64,000 nucleotides of DNA from Thiohalophilus sp. (lineage in GTDB: Bacteria > Pseudomonadota > Gammaproteobacteria > UBA6429 > Thiohalophilaceae), in the NCBI RefSeq assembly GCF_034521165.1, contig NZ_JAXHMV010000008.1, positions 806,001-870,000 on the forward strand, written 5' to 3'. The translations under genes were made by a program, and so were the position numbers. Positions 1 through 7,331 of the stretch are shown here, piece by piece. Position 1 is the stretch's first letter. Each line of letters starts with the position of its first letter. Under the pieces are notes generated by a model that was not told where the DNA came from, searched no databases, and saw only the letters and a list, made by a program, of their open reading frames with translations.

Positions 1-159
1 CGGGTTCGGTATGTGCAGGTACAAAGTGATGATGGTCGGCAGGTGCGCTTTCCCGCCCGGGCCCTGTTGCCCTATATTGGACACGATGGCGTTTACGGGC
101 GTTTCGTATTACAACTGGATGCCGGTAACCGGTTGATCGCACTGGAGCGACTGTGTTGA
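1..159 (+). CDS. DUF2835 family protein, C-terminal part
   Basis: The frame is open from the first base to a TGA at 157-159, so the start lies outside the window; 52 codons are present. The segments RFPARALLPYI and HDGVYGRF and the ending LIALERLC resemble the small (about 70 residue) DUF2835 proteins of gammaproteobacteria as I remember them. Function of the family is unknown. It is followed after 43 bases by the GDPD-GlpD fusion on the same strand. Family assignment is from memory of the pattern, not a search. Confidence 0.6.
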   Translation, partial: RVRYVQVQSDDGRQVRFPARALLPYIGHDGVYGRFVLQLDAGNRLIALERLC

Positions 160-202
160 TGGCGTCGCAGGCGGATCGATCGCTAACCGAACAGGAACGC
201 TG

Positions 203-2116
203 ATGTCACACGACGATCTGGTCGCACACCGGGGATATCCCCGGCACTATCCCGAGAACAGCCTGGCCGGGATTCAGGCCGCGCTGGCCAGTGGTGCCCG
301 CTATGTGGAAGTGGATGTGCAACTGAGTCGCGACGGGGTACCGGTGCTGTGCCATGATCGTGACCTGCAGCGATTGTGTCATCGCCCCGGTGCGATTCAC
401 GATTACACCTGGTCGCAGTTGCAGACGTTTGAGGTTCATACCGATAGCGACGTGCCTCGCCTGTCGCGGGCACCGTTAGCGGCCCTGAGCGATCTTGTGA
501 CTGTCATCCCGACAATGCCCGGGGTGCGGTTTTTTATCGAGCTCAAGCGCGTGGCATTCGAACAATCGGGGATTGAGCCCGTGCTGGAGGCGGTATTGCC
601 GATACTGCAACCCGTGGCCGGGCAATGTTGTGTGATCTCGTATCAACTGGCGGCGTTAAAGCGGGTGCGGGAACGCACGACACTGCCTATCGGCGCCGTG
701 ATCGATGACTGGTCGGAGCACGAGGCACCGGCGCTGGTTGAATTGCACAGCGATTACCTGTTCTGCAATCTTGAATCGTTACCCGAACACGGTCCGTTGC
801 AACGGACCGGCGCTCAGCTGGCGGTATTTGAAACCGTGGATCCGCAGCAGGCCCGGCAATTGCTGGCGCGCGGCGTGGATCTGGTCGAAACCTTTGCCAT
901 TGGCGAGATGCGCCAGGCGCTGGAACGAGGAGACGACCAGGGCGTGGATTGCGATGTGCTGATCGTCGGTGGCGGGATCCAGGGCGTGGGGGTGGCCCAG
1001 GCCGCCGCAGCCTGCGGGTATGATGTGCGTTTGCTGGAGCAAACCGATCTGGCGGCCGCCACCTCCAGCCGTTCCAGCAAACTGATCCACGGTGGCCTGC
1101 GGTATCTCGAATCGGGTCAGTTCGCCCTGGTGCGCAAATCCCTGCAGGAGCGGCGCATTCTGCTCAAAATCGCCCCCGATCTGGTGCGCCTGGTGCCGTT
1201 TTATATTCCTGTCTATCACCACAGCAGCCGGGGCCCCTGGACCCTGCGGGCCGGCCTGTCACTCTATGCCCTGCTGGGCGGGCTGGATCGCCAGGCAAGG
1301 TTTCGACGCCTGTCGCGCACCCGCTGGCCCCAGCTCGATGGCTTGCAACAACAGTCACTGCGCTGCGTCTTTCGCTACTGGGACGCCCGGACCGACGATG
1401 CGGCCCTGACCCGGGCGGTGATGGCCTCGGCCCGAGCGCTTGGCGCACAACTGCAGTGTCCCGCGCGATTTGTTTCGGCACAGGCGCAGACCGATCAGGT
1501 GACGGTCCGGTTTCAACATAAGGGCCAGATACAGGAATTGACCACCCGGGTGCTGATCAACGCGGCCGGCCCGTGGGTGGACCAGGTGCTGGACGGCGTG
1601 ACTCCGGCACCGCAACGGCGGGCGTTCGACCTGGTTCAGGGTACCCATATCGTGGTGGCCGACCCGGCGCCGTCGGGGGTGTTTTACGTGGAATCGCCCC
1701 AGGACGGACGGGCCGTGTTTGTCATGCCCTGGCACGGGCGGACCCTGATCGGCACGACCGAAACCGCCTACACGGGGGATCCCGCCGCCGTGGCGCCGCA
1801 GGCGTCGGAAATCGACTATCTGCAGCGGATTTACCGCCACTACTTCCCCGCCAGCGACGCCACCGTGGTCGACAGCTTCGCCGGACTGCGGGTATTACCG
1901 CGCAGCGAATCGAGTCTGTTCAACCGTCCGCGCGATACGCTGATCGATGTTTCCCTGCCGAGGGTCGTGAGTCTCTACGGGGGTAAATTGACCGGCTATC
2001 GCGCCACGGCGCAGGACGTCATGCATGCCCTGCGACGCTGGTTACCCGAACCGCGGCGGTGTCAGGACACAGCGCAGCTCCCTCTGGAACAGGTACGAGG
2101 TACGAGGGACGAGTGA
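203..2116 (+). CDS. Fusion of glycerophosphodiester phosphodiesterase and FAD-dependent glycerol-3-phosphate dehydrogenase
   Basis: Residues 1 to about 240 form a GDPD domain: HRGYPRHYPENS, the acidic metal ligands in YVEVDVQLSRDG, and the HDRDL motif are all visible. Residues from about 248 form a GlpD/DAO flavoprotein: the dinucleotide fold DVLIVGGGIQGVG, then SSRSSKLIHGGLRYLE, and late GGKLTGYRATA. One polypeptide could thus release glycerol-3-phosphate from glycerophosphodiesters and oxidise it to dihydroxyacetone phosphate. The protein stops soon after GGKLTGYR, so the C-terminal DAO_C domain (roughly 120 residues) of classical GlpD is absent. The last residues (RGTRDE) are encoded by a low-complexity GTACGAGGGACGAG-type repeat that recurs between genes here, so the 3' end may have been reshaped by repeat sequence. 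AGGAACG precedes the ATG. A glycerol-kinase-like gene converges from 4.3-5.8 kb. Confidence 0.88.
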   Translation: MSHDDLVAHRGYPRHYPENSLAGIQAALASGARYVEVDVQLSRDGVPVLCHDRDLQRLCHRPGAIHDYTWSQLQTFEVHTDSDVPRLSRAPLAALSDLVTVIPTMPGVRFFIELKRVAFEQSGIEPVLEAVLPILQPVAGQCCVISYQLAALKRVRERTTLPIGAVIDDWSEHEAPALVELHSDYLFCNLESLPEHGPLQRTGAQLAVFETVDPQQARQLLARGVDLVETFAIGEMRQALERGDDQGVDCDVLIVGGGIQGVGVAQAAAACGYDVRLLEQTDLAAATSSRSSKLIHGGLRYLESGQFALVRKSLQERRILLKIAPDLVRLVPFYIPVYHHSSRGPWTLRAGLSLYALLGGLDRQARFRRLSRTRWPQLDGLQQQSLRCVFRYWDARTDDAALTRAVMASARALGAQLQCPARFVSAQAQTDQVTVRFQHKGQIQELTTRVLINAAGPWVDQVLDGVTPAPQRRAFDLVQGTHIVVADPAPSGVFYVESPQDGRAVFVMPWHGRTLIGTTETAYTGDPAAVAPQASEIDYLQRIYRHYFPASDATVVDSFAGLRVLPRSESSLFNRPRDTLIDVSLPRVVSLYGGKLTGYRATAQDVMHALRRWLPEPRRCQDTAQLPLEQVRGTRDE

Positions 2117-2158
2117 CGAGGCGGGTTTGTCGGGACTGACAGCACTCAGTACTCAGGA

Positions 2159-2504
2159 GTAGGCCGGACATAGCAACGCGGTGTCCGGCAACCCGGGGGA
2201 AATGCCCGATACCGCTATCGCTATATCGGGCCTACCAGATCAGGTGCCAGGTCCCAGGTCCCAGGTCCCAGGTTCTGGATCCTGGCCCCAAGTCCTATGG
2301 GGTAGGCCGGACATAGCAACGCGGTGTCCGGCAACCCGGGGAAATGCCCGATACCGCTATCGCTATATCGGGCCTACCAGATCAGGTGCCAGGTCCCAGG
2401 TTCTGGATCCTGGCCCCCAAGTCCTATGGGGTAGGCCGGACATAGCAACGCGGTGTCCGGCAATCCGGGGGAAATGCCCGATACCGCTTTGCTATATCGG
2501 GCCT
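2159..2504. repeat. REP/BIME-like array, copies 1-3 (third one cut by the IS)
   Basis: Three near-identical units begin GTAGGCCGGACATAGC at 2159, 2302 and 2431. Each unit (about 76 bases) contains two hairpins: GCCGGACA...TGTCCGGC and GCCCGATA...TATCGGGC, and ends GGGCCTAC, the inverse of its own beginning. Units are joined by a linker holding tandem CCCAGGT steps and a TTCTGGATCCTGG element, giving periods of 143 and 129 bases. The third copy ends GGGCCT at 2504, where the insertion sequence begins. The layout resembles enterobacterial BIMEs (paired REP hairpins). No RAYT transposase gene is in the window. Confidence 0.9.
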
Positions 2505-2507
2505 GAT

Positions 2508-2520
2508 ATGGATTGACCTG
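2508..2520. repeat. Subterminal inverted repeat of the IS, transposase-distal end
   Basis: ATGGATTGACCTG is the exact reverse complement of 3981-3993. It lies three bases in from the CT core at 2503-2504. Confidence 0.9.
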
Positions 2521-2563
2521 TCAAACGCTTGCACTGATTATGTTGTTTTCATTTCCTTATCAA

Positions 2564-2761
2564 TGGCTTCGGCTCAGGATATGAAAGGCAATTAGCGACG
2601 GTGGATCACTCTGATATGCGTGGGTTGGTTACCGACCTGACTTCACTTCGTCGCGGAGCTGCCCTTCTCTACAGTCGTGGGTCTGCCCTCCCTAAAAAGG
2701 ACGCCACATAGGCCCGGCAGGGGTTCTCCTCACCGGCCTCCCATACCCTGAGCCGAAGCCA
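2564..2761 (-). ncRNA. Predicted bridge RNA of the IS110/IS1111 element
   Basis: This is the non-coding 3' end of the IS, read on the transposase strand. A perfect 15-base inverted repeat (2564-2578 with 2747-2761) would close an RNA of about 198 nt. Inside are two stem-loops. The 5' loop is closed by 2716-2720 with 2659-2663. It holds on one side CGGGCCTA (complement of 2709-2716), identical to the target repeat left of and across the CT core, and on the other TGTAG (complement of 2669-2673), able to pair with CTACA. An inner stem GTGGcGTC/GACCCAC separates them. The 3' loop is closed by 2649-2654 with 2595-2600 and holds CATATCAG (complement of 2611-2618), exactly complementary to the core plus the element's own end CTGATATG (2503-2510). 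This is the target-loop/donor-loop order known for IS110 bridge RNAs. The left donor guide is not obvious. Folding was done by eye. Confidence 0.75.
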
Positions 2762-2772
2762 CTGACCGTGCG

Positions 2773-3903
2773 TCATGCCAGTGCCTTGCTGCCGTGGGCT
2801 TTCCCCTGAACTTCACAGACGATGGCCCAGATAAAGCCCGCTAGTTCCCGCGCCACGGCGGTGGTCACCTGCTTTTTATCCTTGCCCGCCTGCATCAGCG
2901 TTCGGTAGCGTCCACACAGGCGTTTTTGTGCCTGCCAGGCGATGGCCTGAACCTGGGGGGACGTTTTCTCGGCACGCCGTTCAATACAGTGGGTCTTGCG
3001 GGCGGCAAAGCGGTAATTCCAGGCGGCCTCCACCAGCACGCGTCGCACATGGCCGTTGCCCGTGCGGGTAATCCCGCCCTGACGTCGTGACGGGCCGCTG
3101 GAGTGTTCGCTGGGCACCAGTCCAAGATAGCCCATCAGTTCCCGGGGCGAGTCAAAACGGGTAATGTCGCCCAGCTCGGCCAACGTTGTCACGGCCGTGA
3201 CAAGACTCACCCCGCGCAGCGCCATCAGCGCTTCGGCCACCACGCCAAGCGACCAGATGCCAAGATGGTCGCGCATCTGCGCCTCCAGCTGTGCCACGCG
3301 CCGTTGGGCCGACCTGACACTATCGATGTACTCCTGTAGCACGAGTTGCTGGAGCACCTGTTCGAACTTGACGCCCTCCAACCAGCGCCAATGTGCCTGG
3401 GTCCATCGGCTCTTCCCGGGATAACGCTTGCCATGACGCAGCAAAAACGCGCCCAACCGTTGCCGTGCCTTGAGCTCCAGGCTTTTCATGTCCTCCCGGG
3501 CCCGACTCAGATCACGCATGGCTTCTTGTTCTTCATCCGGTACCCAGACCGCCGTCAGCTCGCCGGAGCGATGCAGCCGGGCCAGCATCAGCGCATCACG
3601 CCGATCGGTCTTCATCCGCTCGCCGGACTTGCGAGGAATGAGCGAGGGAGCAACCACCTCGCACGCATGACCCAGGCCGATCAGTTGCCGATAGAGACCG
3701 TAACCGCACGGGCCGGCTTCGTAACAGAAGCGCAGTGCCTCGCCATCCGGGCTCAGCCGGTTGATCAGCTTGGCCACAGCGGCGCAGCTGTTCTCGATTT
3801 CGCCGTGATATTCCGGCTCGCCACGTCCCTCCCTGGCAACGGCAACCGCAATCGTGGCTTTGTGAACATCCAAACCAACGTAAATGTTGTTAAACTCGTT
3901 CAT
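2773..3903 (-). CDS. IS110-family (IS1111-type) transposase
   Basis: 376 residues, the usual length for the family. The N-terminal RuvC-like DEDD domain shows D12 in YVGLDVHKATIAVA, E62 in CYEAGPCGYGL, and D100/D103 in KTDRRDALMLARL. The C-terminal Tnp domain has the typical LAELGDITRFDSPRELMGY stretch, followed by GLVPSEHSSG carrying the catalytic-serine region (266-270). These enzymes use a bridge RNA to join donor and target DNA. The gene is uninterrupted, with both catalytic regions present, so the element may be active. The ATG is the first in-frame start after the short 5' end. Confidence 0.95.
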   Translation of the reverse strand: MNEFNNIYVGLDVHKATIAVAVAREGRGEPEYHGEIENSCAAVAKLINRLSPDGEALRFCYEAGPCGYGLYRQLIGLGHACEVVAPSLIPRKSGERMKTDRRDALMLARLHRSGELTAVWVPDEEQEAMRDLSRAREDMKSLELKARQRLGAFLLRHGKRYPGKSRWTQAHWRWLEGVKFEQVLQQLVLQEYIDSVRSAQRRVAQLEAQMRDHLGIWSLGVVAEALMALRGVSLVTAVTTLAELGDITRFDSPRELMGYLGLVPSEHSSGPSRRQGGITRTGNGHVRRVLVEAAWNYRFAARKTHCIERRAEKTSPQVQAIAWQAQKRLCGRYRTLMQAGKDKKQVTTAVARELAGFIWAIVCEVQGKAHGSKALA

Positions 3904-3980
3904 GACCTGCCCCCTCGATGTGGCTCTGTGTTAATGGGTTTTCCCAACCTCCTAACATAACCCACGTTGTCGAGGCTGGG

Positions 3981-3993
3981 CAGGTCAATCCAT
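3981..3993. repeat. Subterminal inverted repeat of the IS, transposase-proximal end
   Basis: CAGGTCAATCCAT, the exact inverse of 2508-2520. It is followed by TATGT and the CT core at 3999-4000. Confidence 0.9.
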
Positions 3994-4064
3994 TATGTCT
4001 ACGATCAGATCAGGTGCCAGGTCCCAGGTCCCAGGTTCTGGATCCTGGCCCCAAGTCCTATGGG

Positions 4065-4270
4065 GTAGGCCGGACATAGCAACGCGGTGTCCGGCAACCC
4101 GGGGAAATGCCCGATACCGCTATCGCTATATCGGGCCTACCAGATCAGGTGCCAGGTCCCAGGTTCTGGATCCTGGCCCCCAAGTCCTATGGGGTAGGCC
4201 GGACATAGCAACGCGGTGTCCGGCAACCCGGGGGAAATGCCCGATACCGCTATCGCTATATCGGGCCTAC
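4065..4270. repeat. REP/BIME-like array, copies 4 and 5
   Basis: Two further units begin GTAGGCCGGACATAGC at 4065 and 4194 (period 129) and end GGGCCTAC at 4140 and 4270. The linkers (CCCAGGT steps, TTCTGGATCCTGG) match those left of the IS, so copies 1-5 were one array before the insertion. The array runs to within 30 bases of the stop codon of the convergent kinase gene. Confidence 0.9.
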
Positions 4271-4295
4271 CTCGTCAGGTCCTAGATGCTAGGTC

Positions 4296-5765
4296 CTAGA
4301 TACTAGCCCCTAGCCCCTGGGCCGCGAGAGCCGTGTCCATGGCATCCTGCCAGGAGTGGTAACGCTCCTGCAAAGAGGTGTTGCGTGTGGGTGAAAATTC
4401 GCGGCCCCGGCCGGGTTCCGGCCAGTTATCCGGTTGACCGGCGATCAGGAAGGCGCTGCCGCGGGCGGTGGCTTCGCAGTCAGCGGGGCGGTGAACCGGC
4501 TGGCCGGTGAGGTCGGCCAGGCGCTGGCAGAGATCGTCCAGGTGGGAGAGGCCGCCGGTGATTTGCAGTCGCCGGGGGGCCGGGCGATGTCGGGCCATGC
4601 GTTGCAGGTTGGTCTGCAGCAAAAAGACGATACTCTCCAGCACGGCCACCGCCTGTTGGGGCAGATCGCCGTCGCCGATAAAGCGTGATTCAAAATCGGC
4701 TCGCCAGTAGGGGGCCGCCAGCCCCGCCACGCCGTTGAGAAACAGCGGCAAGGAGGCATACTCGCTCTGTAGCCACTTGCCCAGTTGAGCCGGCGCCAGT
4801 TCCTCCTGCCCGTGTTGCCGGGCCAGCCAGTCGAGTGCCGCCCCGGCACCATTGACGGTGCCTTCCAGGACATAACTGGACTGGTGGGGGCCTTGCAGCA
4901 CCACGCTGCTGAGCAAACAATCATCGAACAGCGGCCGCTGGCCGACCGGGCGCGAGACAAAGGCGCCGGTGCCCAGATTCAGATAAGCGGTATCCTCGCG
5001 CAGCGGGCCATAGGCATACAGGGCGGCGGATTGATCGCCGTTGACCAGCGCCAGGGGCAATTCCAGCTCGCCCGCCACCAGCCGGCCATAGTCGCTCAGA
5101 TTCGGCAGGCAGGGGGGCAGCAGTTCCCCGGGGATGCCGAACAGTTCCAGCAGCTCGGGATGCCAGTCATGATCCTGCAGGGACCACAGCTGGGTGCGTG
5201 AGGCGTTGACCGGATCGGCCCGGGCCTCGCCCTCGCGGGTCAGCCGGCCGGCCAGCCAGGCGGCCATGGGGCCGAGACGCAGACGGCCCTCGCGTTGCGC
5301 CTGCTGGACCGCCGGCAGGTTATCCAGGCACCAGCGCAGTTTGCTGGCGCCGTAATGCGGCGAGAGGGGCAGGCCGGTCAGTTCGTGAATCCGGGCGGCC
5401 CGGGGTTCGAACTGCCGCAGCCAGTCGGCGTGGCGGGTATCCTGCCAGCTGATGACCGGGCTGAGTGCCGCGCCACTGTCATGATCCCAGCAGACAATGT
5501 TGGAGCGCTGGGTGGCCAGTGCCGCGGCGGTCAGTCGCTGGCGTTGCGTACCGAGCTGTTGCAGGATGTCATCGAGGCAGGCACGCAGCGAATCGAGCAG
5601 CGTTTCGGCCGGGTATTCGATCCAGCCCCGGGCGGTCTGTTGCGCCACCAGTGGCTGGCGGGCGTGATAGCGCTGGCGGCCGTGGGCATCGAACACCAGC
5701 GCGCGACTGGCGTGACCGCCCTGATCCAGGCACAGATAAAGCGGGTCGTTGACACGGGCACACAT
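4296..5765 (-). CDS. FGGY-family kinase, divergent glycerol-kinase-like
   Basis: About 489 residues from the ATG at 5765; an in-frame TTG 30 bases upstream is the alternative start. The FGGY fold is visible: N-terminal LCLDQGGHASRALVFDAHGR, central SWQDTRHADW, DPVNASRTQLW, and the catalytic aspartate in VNGDQSAALYAYG, then LNLGTGAFVSRPV. The NASRT and GDQ blocks are most like GlpK. However, the phosphate-binding DQGTTSSRA of GlpK reads DQGGHASRA, and the glycerol-contacting RE pair appears as RS in ATQRSNIVCW. Glycerol is the obvious substrate given the convergent GDPD-GlpD gene, but the substitutions leave another polyol possible. Confidence 0.8.
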   Translation of the reverse strand: MCARVNDPLYLCLDQGGHASRALVFDAHGRQRYHARQPLVAQQTARGWIEYPAETLLDSLRACLDDILQQLGTQRQRLTAAALATQRSNIVCWDHDSGAALSPVISWQDTRHADWLRQFEPRAARIHELTGLPLSPHYGASKLRWCLDNLPAVQQAQREGRLRLGPMAAWLAGRLTREGEARADPVNASRTQLWSLQDHDWHPELLELFGIPGELLPPCLPNLSDYGRLVAGELELPLALVNGDQSAALYAYGPLREDTAYLNLGTGAFVSRPVGQRPLFDDCLLSSVVLQGPHQSSYVLEGTVNGAGAALDWLARQHGQEELAPAQLGKWLQSEYASLPLFLNGVAGLAAPYWRADFESRFIGDGDLPQQAVAVLESIVFLLQTNLQRMARHRPAPRRLQITGGLSHLDDLCQRLADLTGQPVHRPADCEATARGSAFLIAGQPDNWPEPGRGREFSPTRNTSLQERYHSWQDAMDTALAAQGLGASI

Positions 5766-5866
5766 GGGGATTCTGACGCTCCGGTTAATTCGCAAGGCAG
5801 AGCCGGGTGCGGTCTGCGGACGAGGGATTGTGCTAGGCTAGCGGTTTTTCAGGGAGAGTGCACGGC

Positions 5867-7321
5867 GTGACAATGCGGGGAAACGGCTGGCTGCAGGGCA
5901 GATGGATTACGGCGGCACTGGTGATGGTGTGGCTGGTCGGCTGCGCCCGTCCGATCCCCCCGCCGGACGAACCACCGGCTGTCACGCCGGCCGAGCCGAC
6001 CCTCCGCCTCGATCCGCAACTGGGCATCGCGACGCGCCTGGCCCGGGCGACGCTGGAGCGCATCGGGCAACAGCATGTTACCCCGATCCCGGCCGATGTC
6101 CTTGATGCCCGTTTCGGCGAACGGCTCGCGGCACAACTGAGCGAGGGGCCCTGGCGCGAACCGCCGCCGTCACCGCAAAAGGCGAGCCTGGCCGGGGTGA
6201 TCCGTGCCCTGCACCGGCGCCATCCGGATCAGCCGATCCTGCCGGCGGTGGAGACGGCGCTCGAGAATGTGGTGCGCAGTCTGGGGGATGGCAGTCTCTA
6301 TTTCGATCGTCGCCAGTTCGCGCTGTTGCAGCGGCCGTCCGCCGAGCGCGCCGGGGTCGGGGTTTTGACCGGGCATCGCGATCAACAGGTGGTGATTCGC
6401 GAAGTCCTGTCCGGATCGCCGGCCGATCGGGCGGGGCTGGGGCCGGGCGATGAGCTGGTCGCCATCGACGGGGAACCGGTGGCCGGCCAATCCCGGGATC
6501 AGGTGATGACCCGCCTGTTCGGCCAGCCCGGTTCCCGCCTGGCATTGCGGATTCGCTTTGCCGAGGGCGACACGCGCGAGATCGAACTGCGTCGTGAATT
6601 TCTGGATCGGCCCCTGGTGGAGGGGCGCTGGCTGCCCGGCGCGATCGCCCATGTCCGCTTGCGCGCCCTGTCCGATACCACGGTGGCGCAATTTAACGAA
6701 ACGTTTCTGGGCCTGATTCGCAAGCAGCGGGCCCCCCGGGCCCTGATTCTCGATTTGCGCGATAACCACGGTGGCGTGCTCGATGCCGCCGTGCAACTGG
6801 CGGATCTGTTCGTGGCCGAGGGCACCCTGTTGAGCCTGCGCGGGCGGGTGGAATCGGAACAGACCCGGTATATGGCGCAACCGCGCTCGCAAATTCTGGA
6901 ACAGGATCTGCCTCTGGTGGTCCTGATCAATGGCGAGACGACTGCCGGCGCCGAGAGTATCGCCGCCGCCTTGCAGGATCACCGGCGCGCGTTACTGATC
7001 GGTCAGCGCAGTCGCGGGGCGGGGCGGCTCTATTCCGTCTTCAAGCTGCCCGACCATCGCGGTCTCAAGCTCGCCATCGGTCATCTGTATCGCCCCGCCG
7101 GGGACGCGATTGCGCCGCACGGGGTTGTGCCGGATATCTGTGTGCCCAACGGGGAGGCCTTCATCAGCGGCCGCGCCGGGACGCCGGATTGCCCGCGGGA
7201 GGCGGGGCCGATCACCGCGGGCAAGGATCCGGTTTTGAGTCGGGCGGCACGGATTGTGGCCGACAAACCGTTATATCGGGATTTGCTTGAAGGGCGGATC
7301 GAAGCGTTGCCCGAACCCTGA
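5867..7321 (+). CDS. S41 (C-terminal processing peptidase-like) lipoprotein, catalytic dyad apparently lost
   Basis: The GTG at 5867 sits 10 bases after GGAG; GTG 5858 and ATG 5873 are alternatives. A lipoprotein signal ends LVGC. A Ctp-type helical N-domain precedes a PDZ domain (VLSGSPADRAGLGPGDELVAI, then GEPVAG), followed by the S41 core (ALILDLRDNHGGVLDAAVQL). The Prc/CtpA active-site block SASASE...TFGKG here reads TTAGAE...RSRGAG at the same spacing, so the nucleophilic serine and the lysine base both align with alanine. The fold seems complete but probably cannot cleave by the Ser-Lys mechanism. It may bind or scaffold peptides in the periplasm. Alignment was by eye. Confidence 0.8.
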   Translation: MTMRGNGWLQGRWITAALVMVWLVGCARPIPPPDEPPAVTPAEPTLRLDPQLGIATRLARATLERIGQQHVTPIPADVLDARFGERLAAQLSEGPWREPPPSPQKASLAGVIRALHRRHPDQPILPAVETALENVVRSLGDGSLYFDRRQFALLQRPSAERAGVGVLTGHRDQQVVIREVLSGSPADRAGLGPGDELVAIDGEPVAGQSRDQVMTRLFGQPGSRLALRIRFAEGDTREIELRREFLDRPLVEGRWLPGAIAHVRLRALSDTTVAQFNETFLGLIRKQRAPRALILDLRDNHGGVLDAAVQLADLFVAEGTLLSLRGRVESEQTRYMAQPRSQILEQDLPLVVLINGETTAGAESIAAALQDHRRALLIGQRSRGAGRLYSVFKLPDHRGLKLAIGHLYRPAGDAIAPHGVVPDICVPNGEAFISGRAGTPDCPREAGPITAGKDPVLSRAARIVADKPLYRDLLEGRIEALPEP

Positions 7322-7331
7322 GAGGGCCGTT

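Larger units (their letters stand above)
2505..4000 (-). mobile_element. IS110-family insertion sequence, IS1111 subgroup
   Basis: The element of about 1.5 kb lies inside the REP-like array. The left flank ends GGGCCT and the right flank continues ACGATCAGATCAGG, restoring the array sequence. The CT at 2503-2504 recurs at 3999-4000, so the boundary is ambiguous by this CT dinucleotide and there is no longer target duplication. Perfect 13-base inverted repeats lie slightly inside the ends (2508-2520 and 3981-3993), leaving 3 and 5 bases outside on the core side; such subterminal repeats typify IS1111-type elements. One transposase gene on the minus strand, a short 5' end (about 95 bases) and a long 3' non-coding end (about 265 bases) fit the same subgroup. 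The element looks intact. Confidence 0.9.

Noticed and set aside
2159..4270. REP-like array considered as CRISPR or attachment site
   Set aside because: Linkers are identical to each other rather than unique, and there is no integrase or cas gene.
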